This document shows positions 34,701 to 49,700 of a stretch of 64,000 nucleotides of DNA, piece by piece. Positions within the stretch are counted from its first letter, which is position 1. The number at the start of each line of letters is the position of its first letter. The notes beneath the pieces are model-generated. The model made no database searches and was not told the origin of the DNA. It saw only the letters and a program-made list of their open reading frames with translations. The position numbers and the translations under genes are program-made. The DNA comes from Apostichopus japonicus. Taxonomy: Eukaryota > Echinodermata > Holothuroidea > Aspidochirotida > Stichopodidae. The stretch is taken from positions 4,868,001 through 4,932,000 of the forward strand of contig NC_092577.1 in assembly GCF_037975245.1 (NCBI RefSeq), in the 5' to 3' direction.

Positions 34701-37700
34701 CATACGGACTTTCTATCAAATTCTATTTGTGGTTAAGCTTTCTTAGCATTCATTAAGATATCAAATTGAATTGTGACCTTCGCATGCTACCAGTAGAGAT
34801 TCCATAATTAACTACCTGATTTGATCTGCTTCTTGGCTCCGCTGCTTGCTGTACAGGGGGAAAGAAAGACCGATGCTTGTTACAGAAACATGCTGCATAT
34901 GACCCACTCTGCACCCCTCCACCCTCCCCCCACATGCACTACGTCCTCTCCAGACCCTACCACCTCCCCCCCTTTTGTCCCCAACAAGTCAAATACAATA
35001 AATCTACATAAGTTTCCAAACTTTCCCATTCTTAAAAAAAAACCACTCTGAAATATTGATGGTGTTGGTAGATGGTTTGCTACTACTCACCTTCAAAGTC
35101 TTCTGTGGTGTAAACTAACTTCACTCCTCCCAGGGACGACTTTTCTCTGGTTTCGTCCGAGGAGGATGACCCGTCTTTCCTGAGATTCTCTGAGGCTAAT
35201 TTCTCCTCCACCCAGCTCCTCTCCTTCATCACTTCCTCCTCCGAGAGACGGCGGAGTTCTTTCGCGTCCTCTTGGATCTCCTGCAGTGCCTTCTCCGTCG
35301 TGCCGTTGTCCACGACGCACTCGGACATATCAGCGACCATGGAACATTTCCGCTTGTCGGTCACGAACAGCCCCGAGGAGAAGTTCACAAAGGCTTGGTT
35401 GCTCTCCCCTGTTTCCTCTGCGAGGGATTTCCTGGACAGATCGAGTTGCTTCTCTGGAATTTCAGAGTCCTGCTTTTCGGGGGTTACGCCCTCGTCGGTC
35501 TCTGCTACTACTTTGGCAAGATTTGACATTTCATCAGTTTTTCGGTTTCCACCCTCCTCCTTATCCTCGGACGAACCTTCCTGCTGTTGCTCTTCTGAAT
35601 CGCTGGCCCCCCTCTCACCTTCCTCATGCTCCTCCTCATCCTCCTCCTCGGTTTCTATCCTTTCGTCGTCGCGGTTATCCATTTCGTTCGAGCTCTCTTC
35701 TGGTTTCGATTGCACATTTTCGTTTGAATCACCGCTCCCGTCATGCATTTCAACATCGTTGGGGAATTTTTCCGAAGGGGCGGAGGAGTCGGGAGGTTGC
35801 GACGCTCCCGCCTCCGTCTCGTTATCGGAGAGTCTCTCTGATAGATTGTCTTTATTCCTTTCGCTACCTTCATCGTCGCAGCAGCCTACACCGTCGGTCA
35901 GTAAATGCCTTCCCGCCTCTCCTTCCTCCTCCACGGAGGTGTTCTGCGGCGAATATTTTGAGTTGTTCTCACCGTTGTGGGAGGAGTCCTCCTTCTCGGA
36001 CGATGCTGCCTGTTTCTCGTATTCTTTATTATGGTTTTCGTCGTCTTGCATGGTCGTTCCACCGTTCTCATTCGTGGGGGATGAGGCCGTAGCGCCTTCT
36101 TTGGGTTTTTCCTCTGGCAAGCCGTTCTTTTGTTCTCCTGGAATGTACACTGGACAAGTTGAAGATGAAGATGATCTGAGAGGGCAAAATAAGAACAAAA
36201 GATTATTACTATGAATATATGGATATCACAGAGTTTTTATATTTTACGAGAGAGCAAATACTGGTAGAGTATATCCACCCATATGGTCCAAGGAGAGAAA
36301 GGTACCCACAATTACCACCGAACTAAGACACTCTTGTAGGTTTTATCATCAAATGGTCATCGCTCGGAGAGCAATTAATGGATCGGTTTGATTCTCAAAA
36401 ATGTAAACAATTCTCACAATGACACTTTCATGTCGGTATTAACCATATGTTGATAAGCAAATTTGTACTTTTTGGAAAGTTTTAGAGTGGTATTAGCATT
36501 AGAATCAGATAAAGGTTAGGAACTGTTCACACTGCCAGTAAGAGTGCCTTGAAGCATGGTATGAGGGGACAGTATAGAGTGGTATTAGCATTAGAATCAG
36601 ATGAAGGTTAGGAACTGTTCATACTGCCAGTAAGAGTGCCTTGAAGCATGGTATGAGGGGACAGTATAGAGTGGTATTAGCATTAGAATCAGATGAAGGT
36701 TAGGAACTGTTCATACTGCCAGTAAGAGTGCCTTGAAGCATGATATGGGAGGACAGTATAGAGTGGTATTAGCATTAGAATCAGATAAAGGTTAGGAACT
36801 GTTCATACTGCCAGTAAGAGTGCCTTGAAGCATGGTATGAGGGGACAGTGTAGAGTGGTATTAGCATTAGAATCAGATAAAGGTTAGGAACTGTTCATAC
36901 TGCCAGTAAGAGTGCCTTGAAGCATGGTATGAGGGGACAGTATAGAGTGGTATTAGCATTAGAATCAGATAAAGGTTAGGAACTGTTCATACTGCCAGTA
37001 AGAGTGCCTTGAAGCATGGTATGGGAGGACAGTATAGAGTGGTATTAGCAATTAGAATCAGAAAAAGGTTAGGAACTGTTCATACTACCAGTAAGAGTGC
37101 CTTGAAGCATGGTATGAGGGGACAGTATAGAGTGGTATTAGCATTAGAATCAGATAAAGGTTAGGAACTGTTCATACTGCCAGTAAGAGTGCCTTGAAGC
37201 ATGGTATGGGAGGACAGTATAGAGTGGTATTAGCATTAGAATCAGAAAAAGGTTAGGAACTGTTCATACTGCCAGTAAGAGTGCCTTGAAGCATGATATG
37301 GGAAGACAGTATAGAGTGGTATTAGCATTAGAAAATTGTCCCACCTGGCTGATCAAAAGATACGCAAACTAAGGAAAGCTGCTTTTACTACATCAAAGAA
37401 ATTTGATTCCATTTCAAACCAAACATCAACACTGCAACCCATTCATAGCAGATGCATCACGGCCTAGCATAATTATGGCTTTGGTCAATGGTTACCAGTT
37501 CAAAATAAGCAAGACAGAAGTCAGCTATATTGCTTCTAAAGGGTTGAACCAAAATGTTTTGAATTTAATTTCTCATCGACTCGACTACACACCTTTGGGT
37601 GACAGAATGATGACAAAGTTTATCATATTACCCAATCACTCTGCGCACTTGTACAGCAAGAGTGTAATTGTTGTGTGAAGACAGGTAAGTGAGGGAGCAA

Positions 37701-40700
37701 AGTATCTTCGAAATCGTGCAGCTAGATTAGTCCTGGGGTGTAGGCTTTGGGATGTGCATGTTACAGATATTTTTGATGAATTGAGGTGGCTAAATGTCCG
37801 TCAACGTGCATTATTTTTCAGGAATATTCTAATGTATAGATGTGTCCACGGCCTGGCTCCAGATTACCTTACTGATAATACTATTCTACTGAACTAGATC
37901 TAGCTGCTCTAATAATGTTTTACTTGCTCCTGTTAGATCTGGGAATGGTAAAGGGTTCTTTTCAATTTTCTGGAGGCAGGTCGTGGAACAGTCTTCCCCC
38001 AAATTTGAAATTCTTGCCAAAAGGTTAATATTTTTTAAAGCAACATGAAAACTTATATATTTTGTTTAGATGTCTGATATTTGTTTGTCTATCTTTTTGC
38101 CGTCCTTTTTGTGCTTTTGGATGTTTACCATTTTTCTACTGCATAATATTGTATATGTATTTTGTATTGAGGGCTCCTCTGGAAAGCAATGCTTCTGCAC
38201 TGAGGAGGACTACCCTCATTAAAGATGACAATAATAAAAAAAATGTAAAACATATAAAAAAATATGGAAATGGGATCCTTACCCAGCCTGCACCTTTAGG
38301 CTCATGGCTGATATGTCGTGGTACATGGACGCACCCACCACGATGTCCATCTGAGTAATGACCCCGTAGGAACCCACCCCTCTGTCGATGACCAAAGGAT
38401 CTGACACATTGGGATCAAACATTATGGCGTTGGGAGTGACAAGCATCGTTCCGCTGACCACACCCTGACGAGATAAAAAGAACAAGTTAAATCAAAGCTT
38501 TAATTCAAGGTTTCTTGTTTTGTTTCACAGCCTGCCTGTAATGAGCTGACACTATGTGACATCACTTCCTGTTGAGGTCACTCTCATTCCCTAGCAATGG
38601 TAGGAACAAACCCCCCTCCCCCCTCCCCCCGATTGAGACAAAATATAGGCTAGTTGGAAGCTGTGCTTGGGCCTCGACTAGCTGTCAAAACCATGGTTTA
38701 GCTATGGTTTGCATTTTAAACAGTTACTACAGCAAAGTCAAAGTGACCTTGGTTTGGCCTCATATCTAGACCAGCCTTTGTCCATTACGTTGCTTGACAC
38801 AATAACAATCTCTCTTTGTCACGGTTTTGTGCAAATCTAAGCTGACCTAATTTATTTACGGCTCCAATTAAAAGGCAAGGCACAACGAATTACTGATTAA
38901 CTCACTAATTAACCCACAACAGATGTTACAAATATTAAGAGTGCACATGTTGATTATTATTTCATGCCGACAAAAGACGTTTCTTCACTACCTAGAGAAA
39001 ATCTGGAGTACAATCAATATTGATGACAAAATTTCAAGTGGGTCATTTCTCACAAAGACGTCAAAACCACGTTTGAGTTTTCATAAACATTCTAAACAAC
39101 TGAAAATGCTTCCAGCAAAGCTAGTCACAAATGATACTACTCCCAGAATAACGGAAGAAATATTATCTGTTATTTCAGCTCCTGAATGGTACAAGAATTT
39201 TTTTTCCTTCAAGATTCATCCCATTTTCCTCAGGCATGATAATTTGACCCCCAACCCCACGGGGCTATTGTCATCCCTGATCCCACCCACTCTCATCAGG
39301 GTTGTGGTTCTCACCTCTCCATCTGTGATGTACTTCACGTCTAACTTCAGAAACTGTTTGCTGTTTTCGTCATTGTCGGAGTCGTGCGTGTTCTGACGGA
39401 TCACCCTGCCGGGGATGGGGGTGCTGTTCTGTTTCTTCACGTGCTTCTTGCGGTACTTCTGACGGCGCTCTCTGGTGCCGCCCGTCTCATCATCTTTGCT
39501 CTTGGACCTCATGAAGAGGCGGTTCTTCTTAGGACGGTCGGCCGGTTTCACCACGGGTACATCCGGAACTTTGGGACTCACGCTTATGGCTGGTATATCC
39601 TGAAACAGCAGAATATATATAAAAAAAAAAAGTCACGGTGAGATTGCGTAAGGAACCTGATGTACATTTTCATGTGACAGAAACGTAACAAATTGAAAAT
39701 GATAAGATGGTCAGTGCTTGAAAATCTCACAGTCAACTTGTTCCAGTTCAAGGCTGATATTAAAGAGGAAGCCAGGTAGCATGCATGCACATCCAACACT
39801 GGAGATGAAAGAAACTGTCTCAACGGCAGGCGTTTTACTTCAAAACGGGTAATGTAGAAGGAAGAGGGGGGTACACAGGTCATTCCGATAGTGGGTGGTG
39901 GGGGCGCCATGCTAAAGTATCATTTAACCCACGTTGCCAGGAAAAAAAAAATTTCATTCATTTTGGGAGGAATAAGTCAATAAGACGTTTTTTAATACCT
40001 CAGAGGGAATTTAAACTCAGTGATGACCTGAAAATTACTAAAATAGCATAACATTTTCCAAGATTGACTTTATCCACCAATCTTTCTAATATTAATGTTA
40101 TATGACAATTATCTTTAGAGATTAGAGAAGGGGCTGGGATGCAGATAAGGAAAGAGGGAAAAGGGAGGAAGGGGCAATGCGCTCATTTTAAAAAGTGATA
40201 TGAATCATATGACACAAGAAACACTAGGCCATTCGTTTCAGGTAGAGAAGGTAAACTATGGAGGCATTACCTGACATAACCAAAAAGGTTTGGAAACATT
40301 GAAAGTGATGTTACTTAAACCTATTCTCTACTCTGTTAGTATAACTGTACTTTCTCCTGTACCAGGCCTACTTATATTCAATCAGTGGAAAATGGGGAAG
40401 AAGGGAATGGAGGTGAGGGGGAAGGGGTGAGTGTTCAATCAAAGGACAGTAAGTTTCTTATCCTTTAATAGTACACAGTGCAATGCTCCTGAACAAGGGG
40501 AGATACTACTGTACTGCATGAATGCATTTAACCAGAACAGGGGAAGGGCGGGTAATGAATACCTTAACGTTAAAACTTTTTGTAAGCTATGTAGATTCAA
40601 GTCTCTCTATATGTTGAGAGCAGATGGATGTGTAAAGGAGAGAGAGAAAAATGAAGTAAACCAATGATTTTCACTCACTACTCTTGAAGCTGCCGATGAG

Positions 40701-43700
40701 AAGGAATTCTGGGTCTCACTTGGGAAGGATTTGCTCGTTGGGCTCAATACGACAGGCTCGGTCGAATTCGGGTCAGGAACGTACAGTTTCTGTGATACGG
40801 AAAAAGAATAATAATGATGACATCATTTGGATGTTTCACAGGATGGAGACCAGGATGCAGAATCAACACCTGACAAAAAAACTCTGAAACAAAAAGATTA
40901 GGAACAGAAAATGAAAATGTCATCAGGATGTTTACATTTAGTCTTCCTATATGGACCAAAATAAAGCAACCCTCAATCATTTACCTTGTAACCTTATCCA
41001 TTTTAACCAGCACCCTCACTACATTACAGTTCTAGTACAGAAGGATCTTTTGCAACCAAGTTAACAGGTGTCTGGATGGCACTAAAGGACAATTTGCTCA
41101 TCATCCCTAACAGCTGACAGTGGCCTGTGAACTATCCTCACAAAACAACATTCACAGGTCCCTCCTCTGGTACAGATCAATACTATAGGCCACATGTATA
41201 GGCTCCATGTACATTTTCTATGACAGTGTGGTTAGCCTACAGGGTATAGGCTGCTGTTAGTGCTATGTTATCATGCAAGTTTTCCTATATATCTGATACA
41301 TTTATCATTATAATCCCCGGCAACAAGGAGCATACTCACTGAAGGTTAGAGTATATATGACCAGACAAACAAGGTAGCTAATTTATGCAAGAAACTAAGT
41401 TGCCTAATCTACACTTTCAATCTTAAGATATGCAATGACTTTAAAATGAAAAGCTGCAGCAGCTGCAACATCCCCTGCAGCAAGGCTGAATCAATATCGA
41501 CCAATAGTGAGATCTCTGGTGCTGCAAGATGGTGAAAGAAAACTTTGATCCTAGCTGACAAAGTCTCGTAAACAAAAGATGATCACCAACGGCAACATAT
41601 AGAGAGAAAACTCAGATGAAAAGTTTGCAACTTATAAACTTCATGTAGTTGTTTCTTTGGATATGACACTCCAGAGGAAGATCGAGAAAGTAAGCAAACT
41701 CTCCTCCCCTCCCCTTGAAGTGCGGGGGGGGGACAGTGCTAAAATGTTCCAACCGTGTAGTTTAGGTACATGTATGGGAAAGTGCATATATATGTGTAGA
41801 CTGGGAGACAAGTACGAGAGAAGCGAAAGTGAATCTCTGATGACGTTCCAGCAGTGCCTTGTGTCAGATGCAGAGCAATTAAAGAAAACATTTATACATC
41901 TAATTCAGAAATGGCTGCACTTGTGTGTTTTTGCAGGCCACCTTGAGTGGCACCCTCCTACTGTTGACATTTATAAGTGCCTTACAAATATATTTTCTCA
42001 TCTTGACCAAGGTTACAAATTAGTTTGAGAAAAGAATTTATTCTATGTACAGTACATCAGAAACAATTGAAAGAAGAGAAAGGCCACGAAGTGCACTAGA
42101 AGCAGTGGCGGAGCTAGGGGTATTGGTCAGAGGGGGGGAGAATGGTCTGTAGGGGCGCTTTCGTCACTATCTAAGCGGAGCGCCACCACAGGTTGGCGCG
42201 GAGCGTACAGAATTTTTTTCAGTAAAGATACTCCCTAGATCGCCGGAAATGACCCTCTCCGGGCTTTGCTAATTTGCAGATAAACGAACAATAAATAGCC
42301 GTTAGAGCATTTTGTCAGAAAATTACAGCAAGAAAATGTGAGAAATGTCAATAGGTAGATGAGAGCGCAATCAAAAAGTCAATAATCGAAAATACGTAAA
42401 AAGTGGTAAAAAGCTGAAAAGGGCGCTAGCAGTCCATTTGAGTCCGTCAGGGGGGGCATTCGCCCCCCCTGACTGTATGGACGCTCCGCAACTGACTAGA
42501 AGATGGATCAATGGGAGGCGTGGGGAGGGGGGGGTAGGTGCAGCGCTTAATGCTACCCATTTGTCTAAGGACTGGTACAGTAGCTGCCCAAAGTGTCCCT
42601 TTCTGAATGGAGCCAGATGGGAGAGGGGCATGCTCCTCTGAATCTATAATTCATTCAATTTGCTGGTAGTTACAACGTTTGTCACGTACAATCATCAGAA
42701 TCAGCACTTGGGTAAAAATAGAAAAATTATAGTGTTTATCTCTCAAAGTGGTAGATTTGAAAGGTAGATGAAAGGGTCGTTGAGCCTGAAGTAGGTCGAT
42801 GGGGGCGCTATGCTAAAATGTTACAAACTATTTTTGGGGCTATATATAGATTTGAGTGCCTACAGTACAGTACAGTACAGTATACCATATGCAGAATGGA
42901 GACTAGTAAGAGGAGGTAAAAGTAAACTCACGACAACACGGCATGCTAACAGGCGACCTTTCACTTCTGAGAATATTACAGACCCAAGACCTTCATATGT
43001 TAATTCATCCCCCCCCCCCCCACAAAGTATGGAATATAGACTTCCACTTTAATTCTGAATGCTATTATGCCTCAGGTGAAGTTGCTACAATCCTGGTGGT
43101 TGTGGGTACCCTGTTAAAACAGGGCTTTTAGTCGGATATAAGAAGTGGAGGGTCCAATTCATTGCCTGGGTACGAATCAAATTCCAATTTACAGACTAAG
43201 ATGTTATATCCAATGGTTCATAACGTGTAAAGGAGAGGTTGTAATCTAACTGCTGGCTTCCCTACTCGTCTGCAACCGTACAGTCCTACTGTGCGACCAA
43301 AAGTAGCCTTGGCAATGATTTACTAGAAAGATTCAACCCATAGTAGCCTTACTGTAGCAATGATTTACTCTAAAAGATTCAACCAATAATAGCCTTAGCA
43401 ATGATTTACTCTAAAAGATTCAACCAATAATAGCCTTAGCAATGATTTACTCTAAAAGATTCAACCAATAATAGCCTTAGCAATGATTTACTCTAAAAGA
43501 TTCAACCAATAGTAGCCTTAGCAATGATTTACTCTAAAAGATTCAACCAATAGTAGCCTTAGCAATGATTTACTCTAAAAGATTCAACCAATAATAGCCT
43601 TAGCAATGATTTACTCTAAAAGATTCAACCAAAAGTAGCCTTAGCAATGATTTACTCTAAAAGATTCAACCAATAGTAGTAGCCTTAGCAATGATTTACT

Positions 43701-46700
43701 CTAAAAAATTCAACCAATAGTAGCCTTAGCAATGTTTTACTGTAAAAGATTCAACTAATAGTACACCTTACCAATGATTTACTCTAAAATATTAATCATA
43801 ATGTATAGCTTAAATATTGTATATAAATTATTTTTTTCTTTGTTCGTTTATAATTATTAAACATTCATGTACTGTTAACAATTGCTCAAAAAAAAAAAAA
43901 ATGAATACCAAACCTGAAACATTTTGAGAATCCTTTTAAGTCTCATCTCAGAACCCATACTGAGCGTGTCTGTCTACAATATATATCTTTTATCTGTATT
44001 AACCGTCATGCTGTTGGCTTTAATTTCGGACCATAAATTACATATTTGATCTGTTAACCAGTGCAAGATTAGTACTTTATTATGGTTGCTGGTACCGTTC
44101 ATAAAAATAGACGATACTGAACTCACGATCTAACTTGACGATAAAGATGCTGGTACATGTGTTGCCTACCAGACGTGATGAGGTTGCTGTGAGTTATCTA
44201 CTGTTTTCACAAGGTTTGCTATCACTTGTGATAGATATGACATACAGTTTGGTATCCTAGGTATAATAATAAATTAAAGTGACATCACATCAAAGTTACT
44301 GTACTGTATGGGCATTAATCATATTCTCATTACATTGTTTTATTCACATTACTGTGCCCATTTTTATGTGTATGTATATTTATATTCTTATGTTCTTTAT
44401 TGCGGTTTATAACCCTGTCTTATATCATGTTTTTACTTTTACTGCTGTTGTTATTACTTTTAGGTTTTCTTAAGTTTGGTAATTTTATATTCCAGGTATT
44501 GGTTCTTTTGTACAGTGCTCTTGAGCATGTTTTATTTCATGATAACAGCACTTTAATATATACTGTATGGTATTTATTATTATTATAACTGTACATTATC
44601 AAAAGCCATTTTTTTTATGTTATGTATGTGATAACTTTGAAAACCAAAACACCATAAAGCTGATAATAAAGCCTTGTATTAGGTTTGTTTATAATCAATT
44701 GATGATTGATAGAAATTCCGGGAGGATTTTGTAAAATAAGGTACTTATTAAGGACACGCCCGGAATTAATTTCTCTTGACGTGTTTTGGAAAAGGTCACA
44801 GTGAAAATTATCATTCAATTACTACTGTACGTGGAATTGGGTAAGAAATGTGGACGATAATAGTCTATGTAGGTTTCATAATTTGTGTAATGAACGTGCG
44901 GATATGGGCGGTCGCAATCATTTTACGGAAAATAAATTTCTTTCTTTCGATTGCGACAGCTTTTCTCCATTAAACCCACCTGGTCAGAGTGCACACAGAG
45001 AGGAAAAAACTTCCACCAACAACATTGGCATTTAGAAACTGTGCCTACAGTACTTCACTCAGATTATATTACTTTTTAACAGCTACTCTAAAAGTAAAAT
45101 TTTACCGCTGAGTTAAGTTTTATAAGGTTTCAAGTTTACAAGATTAAAACATATGCATAAAGTTACTAGAAGAATGAAATTAATCTTTCCGTAGGTTATG
45201 ATGTATCAAGTTTCCTTTCATATCTGTAGATTCTGAAACATGAAAAGGATATTTACTATGAGTAGACAATTTCACTTGATAACCACTTTTCTCCTGATAC
45301 ACTGTACATTTGATTGAGTTACTACAATGTGTGTCATATGCTGCATGTACTGCACTGGAATCAACAGCCAAATCAGCCGAGGGTAAAAAAAACTCCAAAA
45401 TGTAAGATACACCCTACAGTACAAATCCTGTAAACATGCTGTACTTACTATATGTTTCTTAATTCCATTTGTCAAAATGGCCACATTAAAGAATAATGAA
45501 ATATTGTCAAATAAACTATAAAATGTTAGAAAAGTTTGCAAAATGAGAGATGGTTTATTATGTACACTAAGTTTGCATGATGCATAAGATTTAAGAGAAA
45601 TGGCTATGGGTGAGGAAACCCTTTCTCTCTTTGAAGGGGTTTGTGTTGGGGGGGAGGGGGAGATGAGCGGGGACAGGATGTAAAAGTGTTACCTATTGTT
45701 ATGAGCTACAGGTAGACCGTAGATCTGGCTGTGTATGGATGTACATGTGCATGTATTATGTATGTATGGATGTGTGCATACAGTATGTATGTATGTGTGT
45801 CTACATGCATACAAATGTATTGATATGTAAGTGTATGCGTGTATGTACCTATACACAGTATGTGTACTCGAGACAAGCTGCAAATAACAGAAGCACAAAT
45901 ACCACTCTCCTTTATCCATTTATGCAGTACTACTGCAACATATATGTGACTTGAATTCAAGAATTCAGGATGACTCAAAATTCCTGTGATATACCCAAAC
46001 ATTTCCCCTCACACACCCTACTCACTTTAAGCCAGCCAGCTGATAGTTCTTGCACAAACATAACATTTTACTCACACACAAAAGGCTTTATGGACAAATG
46101 CACTAGTGAGTGAGTTGAATATGACAGCGATGTCACCTGTTGTTATGCTCCACCTTCAAAATGTCAATTTAATATTTGCCTCATAGGCATATTTTGGTCA
46201 ATTGTAGAATGTCATTTTCTGAGTTTAGACTTGAAGGACTGTACAGTTACTTTTGTGTGTACACACAAACTACAGCACCCAATACTATACAGCATGGCAA
46301 GCCAATTTCCTGTTTATATTAAAGGCTGGCAGCAGGGTATTGAATATCAATACTCTGTGTTAAACTTGTTATTTATGTAAACATTGATAAGACTGAGATT
46401 TGATAACAAATAAGGTAAAATAGTTTACAAATTTACTAGAAATTAAACGTTATTACGTTAAATCAGTCAGATACAAACTTGTTTTTTTCATGGATTTTGT
46501 GCAAATTGATGCAAAAATTGTGCAAATTACTTCATTAGGAGCTGCAACCAAATGGTTTCATCTGACATAGATCTACCTTTCAATTTCATTGAAGCTTATA
46601 TGAACGGATACTGTATGAGTGAATATTGGTACAGGGTGAAACAAAATGCAAATCCTTGAAAATGAAACTGCTTCACTTAATGACTGGATTTTCTGATGTG

Positions 46701-49700
46701 AGACAATGAGAGTTCAAAAGTAATTTACAAAAAAAACAATGCAAAGTCTGTAATCTGGTCACGGATCGCAGTACTCCTGTACAATGCGAATCTCCAGCGA
46801 CGTCCCTAAATCAACAGAGGGCGCTGTCATAGCGATCCTATCTAGTTCGGTTAAACTTCACATGCTACTGCAGTACTTGAAATCACTGAGAATTCCTTTC
46901 TTTGAGGAATCTCTGACTGAAACATTCTGGACAAACTATACCTGCATGTTCCCTAATTCACATCTGTGTGTGACATATTCGAGCTAGCATACGATTTTCA
47001 TTTCAGCACAGTTTAGCAACAAATGCACCATTTGTTTAATTCTAAACAGGTCTGTACGTCAACCAATCCCAAAGCTTCTTTAATGTATTATCAATAACAT
47101 CGGCTCAACCGATTCTTAAGCTTCGGTAAACATGGTATCAAAGTCTCTGAATTACAGTAAACTGGACTTACCTGTTTACCAGCGATTCCTAGTTGATCAA
47201 CAGTGTATACAATTTCGTTTGTACTTATCTATGGGATCTTTGAGATTGAAGCATATATATCACAAGTAGCACATACATTGAGATATATATACACAAGTCT
47301 TCGGAGATCAAGTTAACAGTTCAGACTGATACAACGGCATCAAAGAATTAAAATAAATATTATTATGCAACAAAATATACGCCAAAAATGAACTATTTCT
47401 AAATTTATTCAATTTATGCTGGAAATCACAGCTTACAAACCCATCCTGCTTTTTTCAATCAAAGCAATTCCCAATTGCTGTCACTGATTTATCTCTTACT
47501 ATACTATACCTGCTGTCTGCCACAGTACTTACAGTAACTACAGTGAAGATCTGACAGACAGTCAAGCTGTCTGCCACAGAACACACAGTAACTAACTACA
47601 GTGAAGATCTGACAGACTATCAAGCTGTCTGCCACAGTACTCACAGTAACTAACTACAGTGAAGATCTGACAGACAGTCAAGCTGTCTGCCACAGTACTT
47701 ACAAAAATTAAATACAGTGAAGATCTTACAGACAGTCAAGCTGCCACAGTACTTACAGTAACTAACTACAGTGAAGATATGACAGACAGTCAAGCTGTCT
47801 GCCACAATACTTAACAGTAACTAACTACAGTGAAGATCTGACAGAGTCAAGCTGTCTGCCACAGTACTTACAGTAACTAACTACAGTGAAGATCTTACAG
47901 ACAGTCAAGCTGTCTGCCACAGTAACTTGTGAAGTGAATACTACTTTAACACTGATAATATGATTTACATACATCACCTATTGCCTAAAATCAAATCTGC
48001 TAAACTCAACTCATCAATCTAACCATCACCTCGGCTCGGCGATCCAGATTCTCCTGTGCGCACACGTATCGCAGCGGGTCACTCGGTTATTATTATTATT
48101 ATTAGTTAGACTGTATTGACGACACAGCACTGTATTATAACCTCTGAGCTACATTGTTACTATGCACAGGCAAATAGCTGGCTCTACTTCAATCATTCAT
48201 TTAAAATTCCCTGATTCGTATCCACGACGATGGAGAAGACATGCCACGGAGCTAGCTGTCCGCCGACAGCCTGGCTCTGAAGTTAAACGGTGGCCGAAAA
48301 AAAAGAATGCTCAGAGTAATAATCGACAGAGAGTCCCTGGCTAAGGTATACACAGAACTAACGGATTGACTGGCTGAGGTATAACGTAGATTGCTGCTGC
48401 GTCATTACAGTACGTTCGCCTGATTTTCACTGATAAACTCGAGGGTCTAATGTCGCTTGTGTTTCACACAGATCTATCTTTAAAGTAGTATACATTTTGA
48501 GTGTGACAAACAAAATACATGTATTTTTTGACAGCAATTGAAATTCTTGCATAAGGTTTGTAAAAGCTCAAAAAAATTGTTTTAGTTGAACAAGAGACCC
48601 AGGAAGAAATTGTTATGGAGAGAAAATTTGCTCTTTGTTTTAAGGAAATGATAAGCTGATAGATACTGTAATGAGTAGGAAATACTTTCTAAGTACGAAC
48701 GACTTTTAACTTTTCTCTTGGTCGGGAAAAATTTATTTGTAGTTCTTCTTGACATCTACAGTACTTTGACTATAGGAAAAGCAAATTGTGTAGTTTGGGT
48801 GGGTTATCATCTTCATTCAAAATATCCGAAAAGAAAAATTGGATCACCCTTTCTTTATACAGCTTATGTAAAATCAAAATTTAATATTGAGTATTCATTA
48901 GTAGAAATCTAGTCAGATGATCCAATATACCCTGTTTAGTTCAACTATTTGTTGGTGTCCTCTTATTCACATACCGCTGTGACAATATATTACTCCCCCA
49001 AATATGATTGATGATAACTTAAATTACCTGTCACCAATCTACTTCAAGGGGCATACCTACCTATAAACTATAAAATATATAATTTACCGTAACCTTCATT
49101 TGGCAATTTAAGCCCCCCCCTGCCACCCTCCCCCCTCCCAAAACAATTCTTACAGGAATATTTTTTAGTTTGAACCATCGCAACCCTACTCTGAATGATT
49201 CTCTGTTCGGTAATTTTGCTGGAGATTGAAAGCCGGGATGCAAAAGAGATGCTGTTTAAAGGATTAGTTCAGGTGTCACAAATGTTTATCTTATATGGAA
49301 GAGGACAATCAAAGAAACACAATAGTGAAGAAATTATTCAAATATCTTTTTCCGTTTAGGAGATATTCAAGTTTAAAGTTCTATCTGACTGTGTAGAAAC
49401 TGCTGAAATCAGACTAGCTGTGACATCATATCCTCACATTCCTGAAAAGTCTTTGTTATTTTATTAAAATATTTTGTAAGATTTTATGACTTACAACCAA
49501 AAGATACGTCAGGAGATCTCATATGTGTCAAGGGAAGTATTTGAGATTTAACATCTGAAGAATGTTTGATTATAATTTTTTAGATTTGTGGAAAAAAATG
49601 TAATTATTTTTTAATGAAATATATTGACACATGTTAAGGAAGTGAGGATGTGACATCAAACCCTGATAGTTAGTCTTTCTACACCAGTCATTTGCAAAGA

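Noticed and set aside
35286-36214. Long + strand ORFs of 268 and 304 codons (Ser/Arg/Pro-rich)
   Set aside because: Antisense shadows of the acidic OXR1 exon 6. The minus strand fits splice sites, phase and family motifs; these do not.
38923-39396. 157-codon + strand ORF
   Set aside because: Overlaps OXR1 exon 4 antisense, with no domain and no splice logic.
41657-42028. 123-codon + strand ORF in OXR1 intron 2
   Set aside because: No domain, no promoter or poly(A) context and antisense to the host intron. Kept only as a note.
48020-48080. Minus-strand exon-like stretch SDPLRYVCAQENLDRRAE before GAG|GTGATG
   Set aside because: An in-frame stop lies just upstream and no acceptor is present, so it was not annotated as an exon.
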